Part shown: piece after piece, positions 44,443 to 53,267 of the stretch | Layout: each line of letters starts with the position of its first letter | Position numbering within the stretch: position 1 is the stretch's first letter | Assembly: GCF_019931275.1 (NCBI RefSeq) | Contig: NZ_JAIOTY010000001.1 | Coordinates: 62,001 to 126,000 of the forward strand | Direction: 5' to 3' | DNA length: 64,000 bases | Origin: Nitratidesulfovibrio sp. SRB-5 | GTDB lineage: Bacteria; Desulfobacterota; Desulfovibrionia; Desulfovibrionales; Desulfovibrionaceae | The notes under the pieces: generated by a model | Databases searched by the model: none | Told to the model about the DNA's origin: nothing | Seen by the model: only the letters and a program-made list of their open reading frames with translations | Translations under genes and position numbers: made by a program

Positions 44443-44964
44443 ATGCACACATCCCAGCCTGACCTGAGCCATCCCGCCGTCGTGGACCGCGCCGCGCTGC
44501 CCGGCCTGCTGGCGCCTCGCCGCGTCGCCGGACAGCGGGTGGTGTTCACCAACGGCTGCTACGACATCCTGCACCCCGGCCACGTGGACCTGCTGGCCCG
44601 CGCCCGGGCCGAGGGCGACCTGCTGGTGCTGGGCCTGAACTCCGATGCCTCCGTGCGCCGCCAGGGCAAGGGTGCCGACCGCCCGGTGAATCCCTTTGCG
44701 GTGCGGGCCTACGTGCTGGCCCACCTGGCCAGCGTGGACTACGTGGTGGAGTTCGACGAGGACACGCCCCACGCGCTCATAGCGGAAGTCCAGCCCGACG
44801 TGCTGGTGAAGGGTGGCGACTGGCCCGTGGACCGCATCGTGGGCCGCGACATCGTACAGGCCCGAGGCGGGCGGGTGCTCAGCCTGCCCCTGCTGCCCGG
44901 CTTTTCCACCACCGGCCTCGTCCGGCGCATTCGGGCCGGTGTGTCGGCGGGTGAGCTCGAATAG
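44443..44964 (+). CDS. rfaE2: D-glycero-beta-D-manno-heptose 1-phosphate adenylyltransferase (RfaE2 / HldE C-terminal domain)
   Basis: Transfers AMP to heptose 1-phosphate in the ADP-heptose pathway for the lipopolysaccharide core. 173 residues. Nucleotidyltransferase HxGH motif in [20 protein letters not shown] (H44, H47), [17 protein letters not shown], and the late [17 protein letters not shown] motif with the pathway-typical [11 protein letters not shown] end. In E. coli this domain is fused to the kinase as HldE; here it is a separate protein. ATG 44443 has GGAG upstream. The gene follows the CRISPR remnant and is closed by a strong terminator at 45029. Confidence 0.95.
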   Translation: MHTSQPDLSHPAVVDRAALPGLLAPRRVAGQRVVFTNGCYDILHPGHVDLLARARAEGDLLVLGLNSDASVRRQGKGADRPVNPFAVRAYVLAHLASVDYVVEFDEDTPHALIAEVQPDVLVKGGDWPVDRIVGRDIVQARGGRVLSLPLLPGFSTTGLVRRIRAGVSAGELE

Positions 44965-45028
44965 TTCGCAGCATATTTTTGGGGCGTGTACGGAAGGATG
45001 CTTGCGCGTCAAGGATTGTGCTGTACGC

Positions 45029-45073
45029 AAAACATCCCGGTATTCCATGGGAATGCCGGGATGTTTTGTTTTT
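45029..45073. terminator. Bidirectional rho-independent terminator
   Basis: AAAACATCCCGGTATTCC pairs with GGAATGCCGGGATGTTTT around ATG, an 18-bp stem with one mismatch, followed on the plus strand by GTTTTTG and with A-rich bases on the other side. It separates rfaE2 (plus) from the PEP-synthase-like gene (minus, ends 45143). Confidence 0.92.
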
Positions 45074-45142
45074 GCGCAAAGGCTTCGCGCAGACATTATC
45101 GCGCGACGTGCATTTTGCGTGATTAAATTGCGCCTGCCGTGC

Positions 45143-47749
45143 TCAATGGTACCGGCCACTCAGGAAATTATCCGCAAAGCGCTGCACCGCCGCTTCGTCC
45201 ACCATCAGCATGTCCATCTGCCGGGTGACGATGAGCAGCCGCCCCAGTTGCACAAGCCGCTCGGCGATCTGCGGCGCCGCGAATTTCTGGAAGCGTGCGG
45301 TGACCATGTCGCCGCGCACTTCCACATGAAACCCCAGCGCCTCCAGGATGATGCCTATGCAACGCACCCTGCGGTTCTTGCGCGTCTCGTCCGCCGCGCC
45401 GCCCTTGAACTGGAAGGTGATGTAGTTCTTGTTCATGGTCTGGCCGCAGTAGGCATCGAGAACGCCGTAATGATAGCCCACGCGTGAACTGAAATTCAGG
45501 TACTTGTCGGACACCAGCGCATAGCTGCGGTCTCCGAAGCGCTGGCCGTGCATGGTGGGCGGCTCGATCATGTGGCGACTCATGACGGACAGAAAGCCGC
45601 TCATGTCCACCGGGCGCGGTTCGCGGTGATGCACGGCCGGGTCCAGCATGCCTTCAAGCAGGGCCTTGAACGGTGCGGAAACCGCCTGCTCCGGGTGTAC
45701 ATAGGGGCCGTCCACCTCGGCCAGCCCCCCGCCAAGGTCGATGACGTGCAGGTCCAGCGGCACCGGAGCCTTCATTTCCACGGCCACGGCCCCGGCATCG
45801 GAGACGGTGTCCGACAGCCGGAACATGTGGGCATAGGACAGTTCGTGCACGAAGCGCATCACGTCGTGGATGGTGCGGCACGCGTCGGGGGTGAAATTGT
45901 CCGCCTTGGGGTCGTGCAGGTTGAGGGGGGAGACCAGCGCTGCCACCTGCTTGAGCAGGTTGTGGATGGGCGTGTCGCGCAGGCACACGGCGCGTTCCTC
46001 GCGCAGGGGCAGCAGTTCTTCCACCCGGCCTTGATAGACGCGGCAGGAGAAGGCATCCACGGTCACCTGCGTGCCCACGGGCAGCGTGCCCATGGCCCCC
46101 GGCGCGTTGACGATGGTGGGCACGCCGAATTCACGCGCCAGCGACGCCATGTGTCCGGTGATGCTGCCCGCCTCGGCCACGATGGCCTGGGCGCGCTGCA
46201 TGACCAGCACGTAGGACGGCGAGGAGTGCGTGGCCACCAGTATGCCCCCTTCGGGGAACAGGGCCAGTTCCTCCGCGTTGGCGGGCTGCACCACCGGCCC
46301 GCAGCCCACGCCGGGGCAGGCGGGCTCGCCGCCGTGCAGCAGCACCGGGTAGCCTTCGATGAGCGGGGTGGTGCGCGCTTCACCGCGCGGGGTGGTGGTC
46401 AGCGGGCGGGCCTGGAGCAGCAACAGCCTGCCAGCCGGGTCCAGCGCCCATTCCACGTCCTGCGGCACGCCGTAGTGCGCTTCCACCCGCATGCCGATGC
46501 GGGCCAGCTCCACGGCCTGGGCGTCGGTCAGGCAGGGGGTGTCGCGCTGGGATTCGGGCACGTCTTCTTCGCGCAGGCGGCCATCTTCTCCGGGGATAAG
46601 GCGGTGCGCCTTGCAGACCACGTTGCGCGAAAGGGGGTGGGGTGCATCCTCGCGGCTGAACAGCCAGGTGTCCGGCTCCATCTCTCCGTCCACCACGGCG
46701 GCGCCCAGCCCCCATGCGGCGTTGATGACCATGGAATCGGACAGCAGATCCACCGGGTGGCGGGTGAACAGCACCCCGGCGGCCACGGAATCGACCATTT
46801 CCATGCAGGCCACGGCCATGGCGCTGGCGTCCAGGGTGATGCCCTGATGCAGGCGGTACACGATGGCCTGGGGCATGAACAGGCTGGCCACCACCCGCTT
46901 CCACGCATCCACCACGCCGTCGCGGCTCACGTTGAGCACCGACAGATACTGCCCGGCGAAGGAAACGTGGCTGTCCTCGCTGAGCGCGCTGGAGCGCACG
47001 GCCAGACGCAGCGTGGCGCCTCTTTCCCCGGCGTCGGCGTCGGGCCCGAATGCCTCGTCGCAGGCGGCGCGCAGGGCATCCACCACGTCCGGCGGCACGG
47101 TGGCGGCGGCGAACAGGGCCTGGATGTCGTCGGCCACGTCCAGCACGCTTTCCGGGTCTTGTGGGTCCACATCGCGCAAGCTTTTGCGTATGTTGCCCAT
47201 CAGCCCGTCATGCTCCATGAAGGCGTAGTAGGCGCGGGTGGTTATGGCAAAGCCGCGCGGCACCGGCACCCCCACGCGCGAGGTCAGTTCGCCGAGGTTG
47301 GCGCACTTGCCTCCCACCCAGTCCACCATGTCGCCGTTGATGGCGGCAAAGGGCAGGGCGTAGGCCTCCACCGTGGCCTGGGGGCGGCTTTCCATCAGCT
47401 CGGTGATTTCGGCGTTGATGCGTTCCACCACCCCGGGCAGGGACGGGTACGCATCGCCCGAGATGGCATTGAGGGCGGTGGCCATGCGCATGGCGTGGAA
47501 CACCGACCGCGTGGCCTGCGAACGCAGCCAGGTGGCCCCGAACAGGGTGCACCCCGCGATCTTCTCGTCCATGTCCGCGAGAATGCGCGCGAGCTCGGCG
47601 TTGGAGTCCAGCAGGTCCTTGAAGTGGGCGTAGCGGGCGCGGAACACCCGCATGACCCGCTCGCGCGATTCGGCATCCACGGAGCGCCTGTGGCCGAACA
47701 GCCAGCGCAGACGTTCCAGCAGTGATACGGGCGGCGGCGCGGCCAGCAT
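45143..47749 (-). CDS. PEP-synthase-like protein: ATP-grasp and phosphohistidine domains with an unrelated C-terminal domain
   Basis: 868 residues. Residues 1-135 are a helical N-terminus; about 140-480 is the PEP-synthase/PPDK ATP-grasp domain (GGKCANLGELTSRVGVPVPRGFAITT, AVRSSALSEDSHVSFAGQY, INAAWGLGAAVVDGEMEPDT); about 500-590 is the swivelling domain with the phospho-His (SITGHMASLAREFGVPTIV, His about 534). In PEP synthase the next part is a large PEP/pyruvate TIM barrel; here the last 270 residues contain no such motifs and include MSGFLSVMSRHMIEP, SDKYLNFSSRVGYHYGVLDAYCGQTMNKNYITFQFKGGAADETRKNRR. So it probably phosphorylates something other than pyruvate. It lies 3 bp after the AAA+ regulator gene in the same operon. 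Function otherwise unknown. Confidence 0.85.
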   Translation of the reverse strand: MLAAPPPVSLLERLRWLFGHRRSVDAESRERVMRVFRARYAHFKDLLDSNAELARILADMDEKIAGCTLFGATWLRSQATRSVFHAMRMATALNAISGDAYPSLPGVVERINAEITELMESRPQATVEAYALPFAAINGDMVDWVGGKCANLGELTSRVGVPVPRGFAITTRAYYAFMEHDGLMGNIRKSLRDVDPQDPESVLDVADDIQALFAAATVPPDVVDALRAACDEAFGPDADAGERGATLRLAVRSSALSEDSHVSFAGQYLSVLNVSRDGVVDAWKRVVASLFMPQAIVYRLHQGITLDASAMAVACMEMVDSVAAGVLFTRHPVDLLSDSMVINAAWGLGAAVVDGEMEPDTWLFSREDAPHPLSRNVVCKAHRLIPGEDGRLREEDVPESQRDTPCLTDAQAVELARIGMRVEAHYGVPQDVEWALDPAGRLLLLQARPLTTTPRGEARTTPLIEGYPVLLHGGEPACPGVGCGPVVQPANAEELALFPEGGILVATHSSPSYVLVMQRAQAIVAEAGSITGHMASLAREFGVPTIVNAPGAMGTLPVGTQVTVDAFSCRVYQGRVEELLPLREERAVCLRDTPIHNLLKQVAALVSPLNLHDPKADNFTPDACRTIHDVMRFVHELSYAHMFRLSDTVSDAGAVAVEMKAPVPLDLHVIDLGGGLAEVDGPYVHPEQAVSAPFKALLEGMLDPAVHHREPRPVDMSGFLSVMSRHMIEPPTMHGQRFGDRSYALVSDKYLNFSSRVGYHYGVLDAYCGQTMNKNYITFQFKGGAADETRKNRRVRCIGIILEALGFHVEVRGDMVTARFQKFAAPQIAERLVQLGRLLIVTRQMDMLMVDEAAVQRFADNFLSGRYH

Positions 47750-47752
47750 GGG

Positions 47753-50542
47753 TTACCTCCGTGGCGGTACCGGCACGCCGCCTTCCGTCAGCACGTACCG
47801 GGTGGCGGGCCCCTTGCCCACCTTGCGGATGAAGCCCTTGCGCACCATGTCCTGCAGGTCGTACTGCGCGGTGCGCACGGGTATCTCGTTGCCCACTATG
47901 TCCTGATACTGGGTGCGGGTGATGCCGCCGTTGCGGCTGATGAATTCCCAGGCGGCGCGCTGGCGCGGGTTCAGCGCGGAGAGCGGCGGCGTGCCCGCGC
48001 CATCCTGCCCGTTGTGTGGCTGGCGACCGTTGCCGGAGTTGCCGCCCGCGCGATCATGCCTTGCCCGTGCGCCGTGCATGGCCCCGGCGTCAGACCAGTC
48101 CGGCCCGCCGTTGCCGGTGCCGCTGGCCACGATGCGGCCACTGACCGGGTCGTACATGGTGGCGCCCGCCTGTGCGCCGGGCATGCCTTGCGGCGTCTGG
48201 GATCCGTACGGGACGCCATACGCGGTGCCGTCGCCGGGGTAGGGTGCGGCGGGTTGTTGCGCCTGCGGGTAGGGGGGCTGGCCCGCGTGCGCCGGGGCCG
48301 GACTTGGCGGCAGCAGCGCCCCGTGCGACAGGGTGGGGTCCAGTTCCGCGCCAAAGCGCAGGTCTTCGGCGTACAGGGTGTCCCCTTCGGCAAAGGCCAC
48401 GGCGCGGGTGATGCAGTTCTTCACTTCGCGCACGTTGCCCGGCCAGCCGTAGGCCAGCAGCTTTTCCAGCGCCCCGCGCGAAAGGCCCATGGCCGGGCGC
48501 TTCAGGGTTTGCGCGGCCTGCTTCAGGAAGTAGTCGGCCAGGGCGGGGATGTCCTCTCGCCGATCGCGCAAGGGGGGCGTGTTGATGGTGATCACCGCCA
48601 GCCGGTAGTACAGGTCTTCCCGGAAGGTGCCCTGACGGGCGCATTCCTTCAGGTCCACGTTGGTGGCGGCGATGATGCGCGCATCGAAGGGCACTTCGTC
48701 GTCGCTGCCCAGGGGGCGGATGCGCCGCACCGACAGGGCGCGCAGCAGGGCCTGCTGCACCTTGGGCGAGGCGTTGCCGATTTCGTCGAGGTGCAGCGTG
48801 CCGCCGTCGGCGGCCACGAAGGCCCCCTTGCGCTCGCCCCGCGCCTCGGAAAAGGCCCCCTTCACGTGGCCGAACAGCGCATCCAGCAGCAGGTTCTCGT
48901 CCAGGGCGCCGCAGTTGATGGAGATGAACGGTCCGCCCACCCTGTCGCTGGTCATGTGGATGGCCTCGGCGGTCAGTTCCTTGCCTGTACCCGTTTCGCC
49001 GATGATAAGCACGTCGGCCTCGACGCCGGCGGCCTTGCGGATCATGCCGCGCAGGCCGCGCACCGATTCGCTGGTGCCCACGATGCCGGGCATGGTGTCC
49101 TGCGGCGAAAGCTGGCTTTGCGGCTGCTGTTGCGCGATTTCCGTGTCCAGGCATACCCGCTGCCGTCGCCGGGTGGACTGGATGTGTTCTTCGCGCAGGC
49201 GCAATTCTTCATTGCGCGCCTGCAGGGCGGCCAGCATTTCGTTGGTGGTCTGGAGCAGGGCCTCCGCTTCCGGGTGCACCCGTTCCAGATGGATGGGAGT
49301 GAGGTCGCCCGATTCCAGCTTGCCGCTGGCTTCCTCGGCGATGCGGTGCAGCGGTCCGGCGATGCCGCGTCCCAGCATGGCCAGAATGAAGGCGGCCACA
49401 GCGCTGGCGCACAACCCGAACACGAACAGCGCGCCATACAGCTTGTAGGACGCGGCCATGGCCAGGAAGCTGGTGTCGGTGTACGCGATGCCGCCCACCA
49501 CCACGGTGCTGGCGCCGGGGCCTTCGCTGAAGGTGACCGGCGCGTAGCTGATGTAGAAGGCCCGGTTCATGGGCGAGGGGTCTTCCAGCATGGTGCCCAG
49601 GCGGCTCTGGCCGGAATTGCCGGACTGCACTTCTGTGACCATGCCCCAGTATCGCTCCTGCTCCGGATTGGGACGGAAGGCCGCCTCGAAGCCGGGGCGT
49701 CCGAAGTCGCCGCGCATGCCCGAACGCACCGTATCGGTGGACAGGTCCAGGTTGGGATGTTCCGGCGATTCAGACTGGAACAGGATCCATCCGTGGGAGT
49801 CGAAGAAGAAGCTGCGGTGCTTTTCCGTTTCTTCCGGAAAGATGTACAGCGGCGACCGGCGCGATGCGTAGACCGACAGCACGTTGCGCAGGGCCAGCAT
49901 GTCCACCGACAGGGTGAGCAGGCCGGTCTGGTTGCCCGCGGCGTCCAGTACGGGCGTGGTAAGCCGCAGCACGTGCATGGACAGCCCCTGCACGGTGCCC
50001 GCCGTGGGCACGGAGGGGTAGACCACCTCGGTGGGGGCGGAAATACGCACGAAGCCCGGCTTGGGCTCCTGCGTGTTCTGGCGGGTCAGCGGGCCGAAAC
50101 GGGTGGCCAGGGCCTGCTCCAGCGGCACCATCCATACGTCGCGGCCGGTGTTCAGCAGCAGCAGGCGGTTGTCCGGCGTGGAGCCCTGATAGGCGATTTC
50201 GCGGTACAGGGTGCCCATGGTCTCGGCGCGAGTGCGCAGATGGTGGGCCAGCGAGGCGGAGGAAATGTCGGTGCGGGCAAGGTAGAGCAGCTCGCGCCGG
50301 GCCTGCTGGAGCACCTGTTCCATTTCGTGGGCCTGGGACAGGGTGGCCAGCAGCGAACTGCGCCCCAGCGCGTCGTGCAGGAAGTTCTGGGAAATGCGGT
50401 GGGAGATCATTCCGCTGATGATCAGCAGCAGCATGAACGCGGGCAGCGCCGCGAAGAGCAGCCGTTTGGCGATGCTCCATTCCGAGAAATTGCCTTCCAG
50501 TCGGAACAGCGTGCCGAACAGCGGCGGCCTGTAGTAACGCAT
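47753..50542 (-). CDS. Membrane-bound AAA+ sigma54-activator-type regulator with GAFSEA loop and winged-helix C-terminus
   Basis: 929 residues. TM1 at about 28-48 (LLFAALPAFMLLLIISGMI), a sensor of about 300 residues (Cache-like; PVLDAAGNQTGLLTLSVDM, FFFDSHGWILF), TM2 at about 375-395 (LFVFGLCASAVAAFILAML), HAMP, and a sigma54-activator AAA+ core: Walker A GETGTGKE (about 514-521), GAFSEARGERKGAF at the position of GAFTGA (about 564), Walker B LHLDEIGN, R-fingers REDLYYRLAVITI. A Pro/Gln/Gly-rich linker leads to a winged-helix C-terminus (NPRQRAAWEFISRNGGITRTQYQDIVG, VRTAQYDLQDMVRKGFIRKVG) instead of the usual Fis HTH. GGAGAAGG is well spaced before ATG 50542. Divergent from a -24/-12 promoter at 50915. 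Confidence 0.9.
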   Translation of the reverse strand: MRYYRPPLFGTLFRLEGNFSEWSIAKRLLFAALPAFMLLLIISGMISHRISQNFLHDALGRSSLLATLSQAHEMEQVLQQARRELLYLARTDISSASLAHHLRTRAETMGTLYREIAYQGSTPDNRLLLLNTGRDVWMVPLEQALATRFGPLTRQNTQEPKPGFVRISAPTEVVYPSVPTAGTVQGLSMHVLRLTTPVLDAAGNQTGLLTLSVDMLALRNVLSVYASRRSPLYIFPEETEKHRSFFFDSHGWILFQSESPEHPNLDLSTDTVRSGMRGDFGRPGFEAAFRPNPEQERYWGMVTEVQSGNSGQSRLGTMLEDPSPMNRAFYISYAPVTFSEGPGASTVVVGGIAYTDTSFLAMAASYKLYGALFVFGLCASAVAAFILAMLGRGIAGPLHRIAEEASGKLESGDLTPIHLERVHPEAEALLQTTNEMLAALQARNEELRLREEHIQSTRRRQRVCLDTEIAQQQPQSQLSPQDTMPGIVGTSESVRGLRGMIRKAAGVEADVLIIGETGTGKELTAEAIHMTSDRVGGPFISINCGALDENLLLDALFGHVKGAFSEARGERKGAFVAADGGTLHLDEIGNASPKVQQALLRALSVRRIRPLGSDDEVPFDARIIAATNVDLKECARQGTFREDLYYRLAVITINTPPLRDRREDIPALADYFLKQAAQTLKRPAMGLSRGALEKLLAYGWPGNVREVKNCITRAVAFAEGDTLYAEDLRFGAELDPTLSHGALLPPSPAPAHAGQPPYPQAQQPAAPYPGDGTAYGVPYGSQTPQGMPGAQAGATMYDPVSGRIVASGTGNGGPDWSDAGAMHGARARHDRAGGNSGNGRQPHNGQDGAGTPPLSALNPRQRAAWEFISRNGGITRTQYQDIVGNEIPVRTAQYDLQDMVRKGFIRKVGKGPATRYVLTEGGVPVPPRR

Positions 50543-50844
50543 GCCTTCTCCCTGCCAGGGGTGTGGGGCGGAGGCCGCCCGTAGCGGAACCGGGGCGCCG
50601 GGGGCCGGGACGGGCGACACCGGGGAGGTTCGTCGTTTCACGCCTCCGGGGCTGGTGTGCTCCCGGTGGCGCAAGGGCCATTGCGGACCGCCGTGCCAGC
50701 GCATGCCCGCTGCATTCGCATGAAGCGCACACCTTTGCTTATGCGCATTTCCCCCGTCTTTCGCAACACGCGGCACGGGGCGAAATGCCGACAGCAGCAG
50801 AGTGAACTTTGTCGTGTGGCGGTTGAGAAATTATGTACAAGGCT

Positions 50845-50873
50845 TTGCGCGATCGTGCAAGCGCAACTTGCGC
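50845..50873. promoter_or_regulatory. Two adjacent palindromes, candidate activator-binding sites
   Basis: TTGCGCGATCGTGCAA (50845-50860, two mismatches) is followed directly by the perfect GCGCAACTTGCGC (50861-50873). They lie 42 to 70 bases upstream of the -24 element, in the right place for enhancer sites of the divergent AAA+ regulator. Confidence 0.6.
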
Positions 50874-50914
50874 GAAAAGAAATTAATGTATGTTTTGTCG
50901 TGTGTTAAAATGTT

Positions 50915-50930
50915 TGGCATGCGGATTGCT
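50915..50930 (+). promoter_or_regulatory. Sigma54 (-24/-12) promoter of the exporter operon
   Basis: TGGCATGCGGATTGCT: GG at 50916-50917 and GC at 50928-50929 with the required 10 bases between, matching TGGCAC-N5-TTGCT. It precedes the operon 51110-54813 by about 180 bases of leader, and lies beside the AAA+ regulator gene. The upstream spacer (50543-50844) holds nothing else recognisable. Confidence 0.85.
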
Positions 50931-51109
50931 AGCTCTGGGTCGCGCGGCGTCAACCGCGCAATGCACAGGACCAAAACCGCGCTCCAAGGGGGGGTGCGGG
51001 TGGACACAAAGGCGGGCTCCGACGCCGGACGGGATCGCAACAAGCGAGGACGGGCCGGAGGCGGAAGCCGAAAAGGGCGGCAGGGCTGCCCGCAACCTGG
51101 AGGATGCAC

Positions 51110-51403
51110 ATGAGAAGGATCAAGACGCTGTTCATGTCGTTGCTGACGTTCGTGCTGGCCATTCCCGGCCTGGCGCTGGCCGCTGGCGGCGGTGGCGCAC
51201 CCGTGGTCATCGTGGCCGACACCCGCAAGCTGGACGGCGTGATGGCCTGGTGGGCCAACCTGTACAACGAGAGCCATGTCCAGTTCACCACGCTTACCAT
51301 CATCCTGATCCCGTTGGTGGGCGTGCTCTTCGGCGTGCTTGCCGACATCGTGATGAACTGGATCGGCATCGACCTGAAGTCCCGCGAACTGGCCGAGCAC
51401 TAG
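51110..51403 (+). CDS. Small membrane protein of the exporter operon
   Basis: 97 residues, not recognised. An N-terminal signal peptide (MRRIKTLFMSLLTFVLAIPGLALAAGG), a short exported part (VADTRKLDGVMAWWANLYNESHVQF), then one membrane helix (TLTIILIPLVGVLFGVLADIV) and a short charged cytoplasmic tail. GGAGG lies six bases before ATG 51110, so this is preferred to the ATG at 51104. It is the first gene after the sigma54 promoter and lies 28 bp before the TauE/SafE gene; it is probably an accessory subunit of that exporter. Confidence 0.75.
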   Translation: MRRIKTLFMSLLTFVLAIPGLALAAGGGGAPVVIVADTRKLDGVMAWWANLYNESHVQFTTLTIILIPLVGVLFGVLADIVMNWIGIDLKSRELAEH

Positions 51404-51431
51404 GCCGCGCCCGCACCAAAGGAGAACAACG

Positions 51432-52484
51432 ATGGAATGGCTCTATATTCTCATGCCCATCGCGGGCGTTAAGATCTTCTGGCCCGGCCTGATCATTCTC
51501 GGCGTGGGCGTCGGCATCATCGGCGGCTTCTTCGGCATGGGCGGCGCCTGGATGGTTACCCCCGGCCTGAACATCCTCGGCTTCCCCATGGCCTTCGCCA
51601 TCGGGACTGACATCGCCCACATGGCGGGCAAGTCGCTCATCTCCACCATGCGCCACGGCAAGTTCGGCAACGTGGACTACAAGCTGGGGATGATCATGCT
51701 GGTGGGCACCGTCGTGGGCTTCGAAGTGGGCGCCCAGATGGTCATGTGGCTGGAACGGATAGGCAACGTCGAAAAGGTGGTGCGCTGGATCTACATCGCG
51801 CTGCTTGCCGCCATTGCCTGGATGGTCTTCCACGACGTGGCCAAGCGCCGCGAAAAGGAACGCCAGGCCGCCGCGCGTGGTGAAACGCTGGAAGCGGGCG
51901 CCACGGGCGTCGAGTGGCACAAGGCCCTGCACAAGATCAAGATTCCCCCCATGGTGCACCTGAAGGAAGCGGGTGTGTACTGCTCCGCGTGGCTGCCCAT
52001 CGTCGTCAGCTTCGCCACCGGCTGGCTGGCCGGCATCCTGGGCATCGGCGGCGGTCTCATCCGCATGCCCGCCCTCATCTACCTCATCGGCTGCCCGACC
52101 CACGTGGCCGTCGGCACCGACCTGTTCGAAGTCATGATCTCCGGCCTGTACGGCGCCGCCACCTACACCTACAAGGGCCGCACCGAACTCGTTGCCGCCA
52201 TGATCATGCTGGTGGGCGCTTCGGTCGGCGCGCAGGTTGGCGCCGTGGCCACCAAGTACATCAAGGGTTACGGCATCCGTATCGCCTTCGGCCTCGCCGT
52301 GGTCGGCTGCGCCCTTTCGATCCTGATGAAGCTCGTGCAGCCCTGGTTGCCCCAGTTCAAGAGCGTGCTCGACGCTGGCGCCACCGTACTGGTGCTGGGC
52401 CTGGTGTCCTGCATGTCGCTGTACATCTTCGTCCGCATGATTCAGGGCGTGAAGATGGAACTGGCCCGCAAGAAGGCCGCCTAG
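51432..52484 (+). CDS. TauE/SafE (TSUP) family anion exporter
   Basis: 350 residues, about eight transmembrane helices in two repeats. The repeat signatures GVGVGIIGGFFGMGGAWMVTPGLN and GWLAGILGIGGGLIRMPALIYLIG, each with the G-x-G-G-(A/G)-x-(M/I)-x-x-P-x-L pattern, identify the TSUP family, which exports sulfite, sulfonates or related anions. A hydrophilic loop (about 130-175) joins the halves. AAAGGAG precedes the ATG. In sulfate reducers this family is often linked to sulfur anions, but the substrate is not visible here. Operon: downstream of the small membrane protein and upstream of the lipoprotein. Confidence 0.93.
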   Translation: MEWLYILMPIAGVKIFWPGLIILGVGVGIIGGFFGMGGAWMVTPGLNILGFPMAFAIGTDIAHMAGKSLISTMRHGKFGNVDYKLGMIMLVGTVVGFEVGAQMVMWLERIGNVEKVVRWIYIALLAAIAWMVFHDVAKRREKERQAAARGETLEAGATGVEWHKALHKIKIPPMVHLKEAGVYCSAWLPIVVSFATGWLAGILGIGGGLIRMPALIYLIGCPTHVAVGTDLFEVMISGLYGAATYTYKGRTELVAAMIMLVGASVGAQVGAVATKYIKGYGIRIAFGLAVVGCALSILMKLVQPWLPQFKSVLDAGATVLVLGLVSCMSLYIFVRMIQGVKMELARKKAA

Positions 52485-52515
52485 CCGTACCGCACGCGAG
52501 AGAAGGAGAAAACAT

Positions 52516-53121
52516 ATGAGACGCTTTCTGCTGATGCTGCTCGTGGTGGCGCTGCCCCTCGGCCTGGTGGGCTGCGGTGAATACGGCAAGGTGGACCAGG
52601 GCCGGGTGATCGCATACGACAAGAACGCGAAAACCGTCACCCTGATCCAGGACAAGGCCATGGAGCCGCTGAACCCGGACTACTCCATCCTGCCCCCGCA
52701 CACCTACAAGCTGCCCGTGGATCCCGCCGAAATGGGACCGGAGCCCAAGGCCGGTCAGCGCATGAAGCTGGATACCAAGACCAACATCATCCGCATCTTC
52801 AACACCAAGACCCAGGCGTTCGAAGACATCACGTTCAAGATGGTGGACCTGCAGGAGAACATCGACCGCAACCATCCGCTGGTGTACGACAAGGCCACGG
52901 AAGCCGCGAAGAAGTTCCCCATGGTTGACCGCGACAAGAAGACCGTGACCATCTATTCCGGTCGCCAGAAGATGCTGTGCACCATCTCGATGCCCGACGA
53001 ATACTTCGCCCTGCCCGATTCCACCTGGGACGCCGGTGACGAAGTGCGCGTGTACTACAAGGCCGAGGGCGTGTCCCTGCGCTTCATGAACATCACCAAG
53101 ACCGACATCTTCAAGAAGTAG
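52516..53121 (+). CDS. Lipoprotein of the exporter operon (DUF4881-like)
   Basis: 201 residues. N-terminal lipoprotein signal with lipobox LVGC (MRRFLLMLLVVALPLGLVGCGEYG). The mature part is beta-rich (VDQGRVIAYDKNAKTVTLIQD, GQRMKLDTKTNIIRIFNTKTQ, KKTVTIYSGRQKMLCTISMPD, EVRVYYKAEGVSLRFMNIT), reading like a repeated OB- or barrel-type fold. It resembles a Desulfovibrio lipoprotein family (I recall DUF4881). Probably a periplasmic partner of the exporter. Strong SD (GAGAAGGAG) before the ATG. A 10-bp GC hairpin follows at 53131. Confidence 0.8.
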   Translation: MRRFLLMLLVVALPLGLVGCGEYGKVDQGRVIAYDKNAKTVTLIQDKAMEPLNPDYSILPPHTYKLPVDPAEMGPEPKAGQRMKLDTKTNIIRIFNTKTQAFEDITFKMVDLQENIDRNHPLVYDKATEAAKKFPMVDRDKKTVTIYSGRQKMLCTISMPDEYFALPDSTWDAGDEVRVYYKAEGVSLRFMNITKTDIFKK

Positions 53122-53130
53122 CCACAGGGC

Positions 53131-53154
53131 GGCGGGGCTGGCGACAGCCCCGCC
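53131..53154 (+). other. GC-rich hairpin inside the exporter operon (attenuator-like)
   Basis: GGCGGGGCTG pairs perfectly with CAGCCCCGCC around GCGA (a GNRA tetraloop), just after the lipoprotein gene and followed by CCTTCCCCCCCTT. It may lower expression of the downstream genes or stabilise the upstream mRNA. Confidence 0.6.
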
Positions 53155-53267
53155 CCTTCCCCCCCTTCCGCCCCGCCATCACCGCGCAAGGCCATGCATG
53201 GATGACGCGATGGCGGGCCGGAACGGGCGGAAGAAGCCCGGCGGACATCAAGACAAGGAGCAACACC

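Noticed and set aside
43881-44552. Long open frame on the minus strand through the CRISPR array, with peptide repeats like VSTHAPARG
   Set aside because: This peptide repeat is the standard spurious translation of CRISPR repeats; the frame has no ribosome site or family match.
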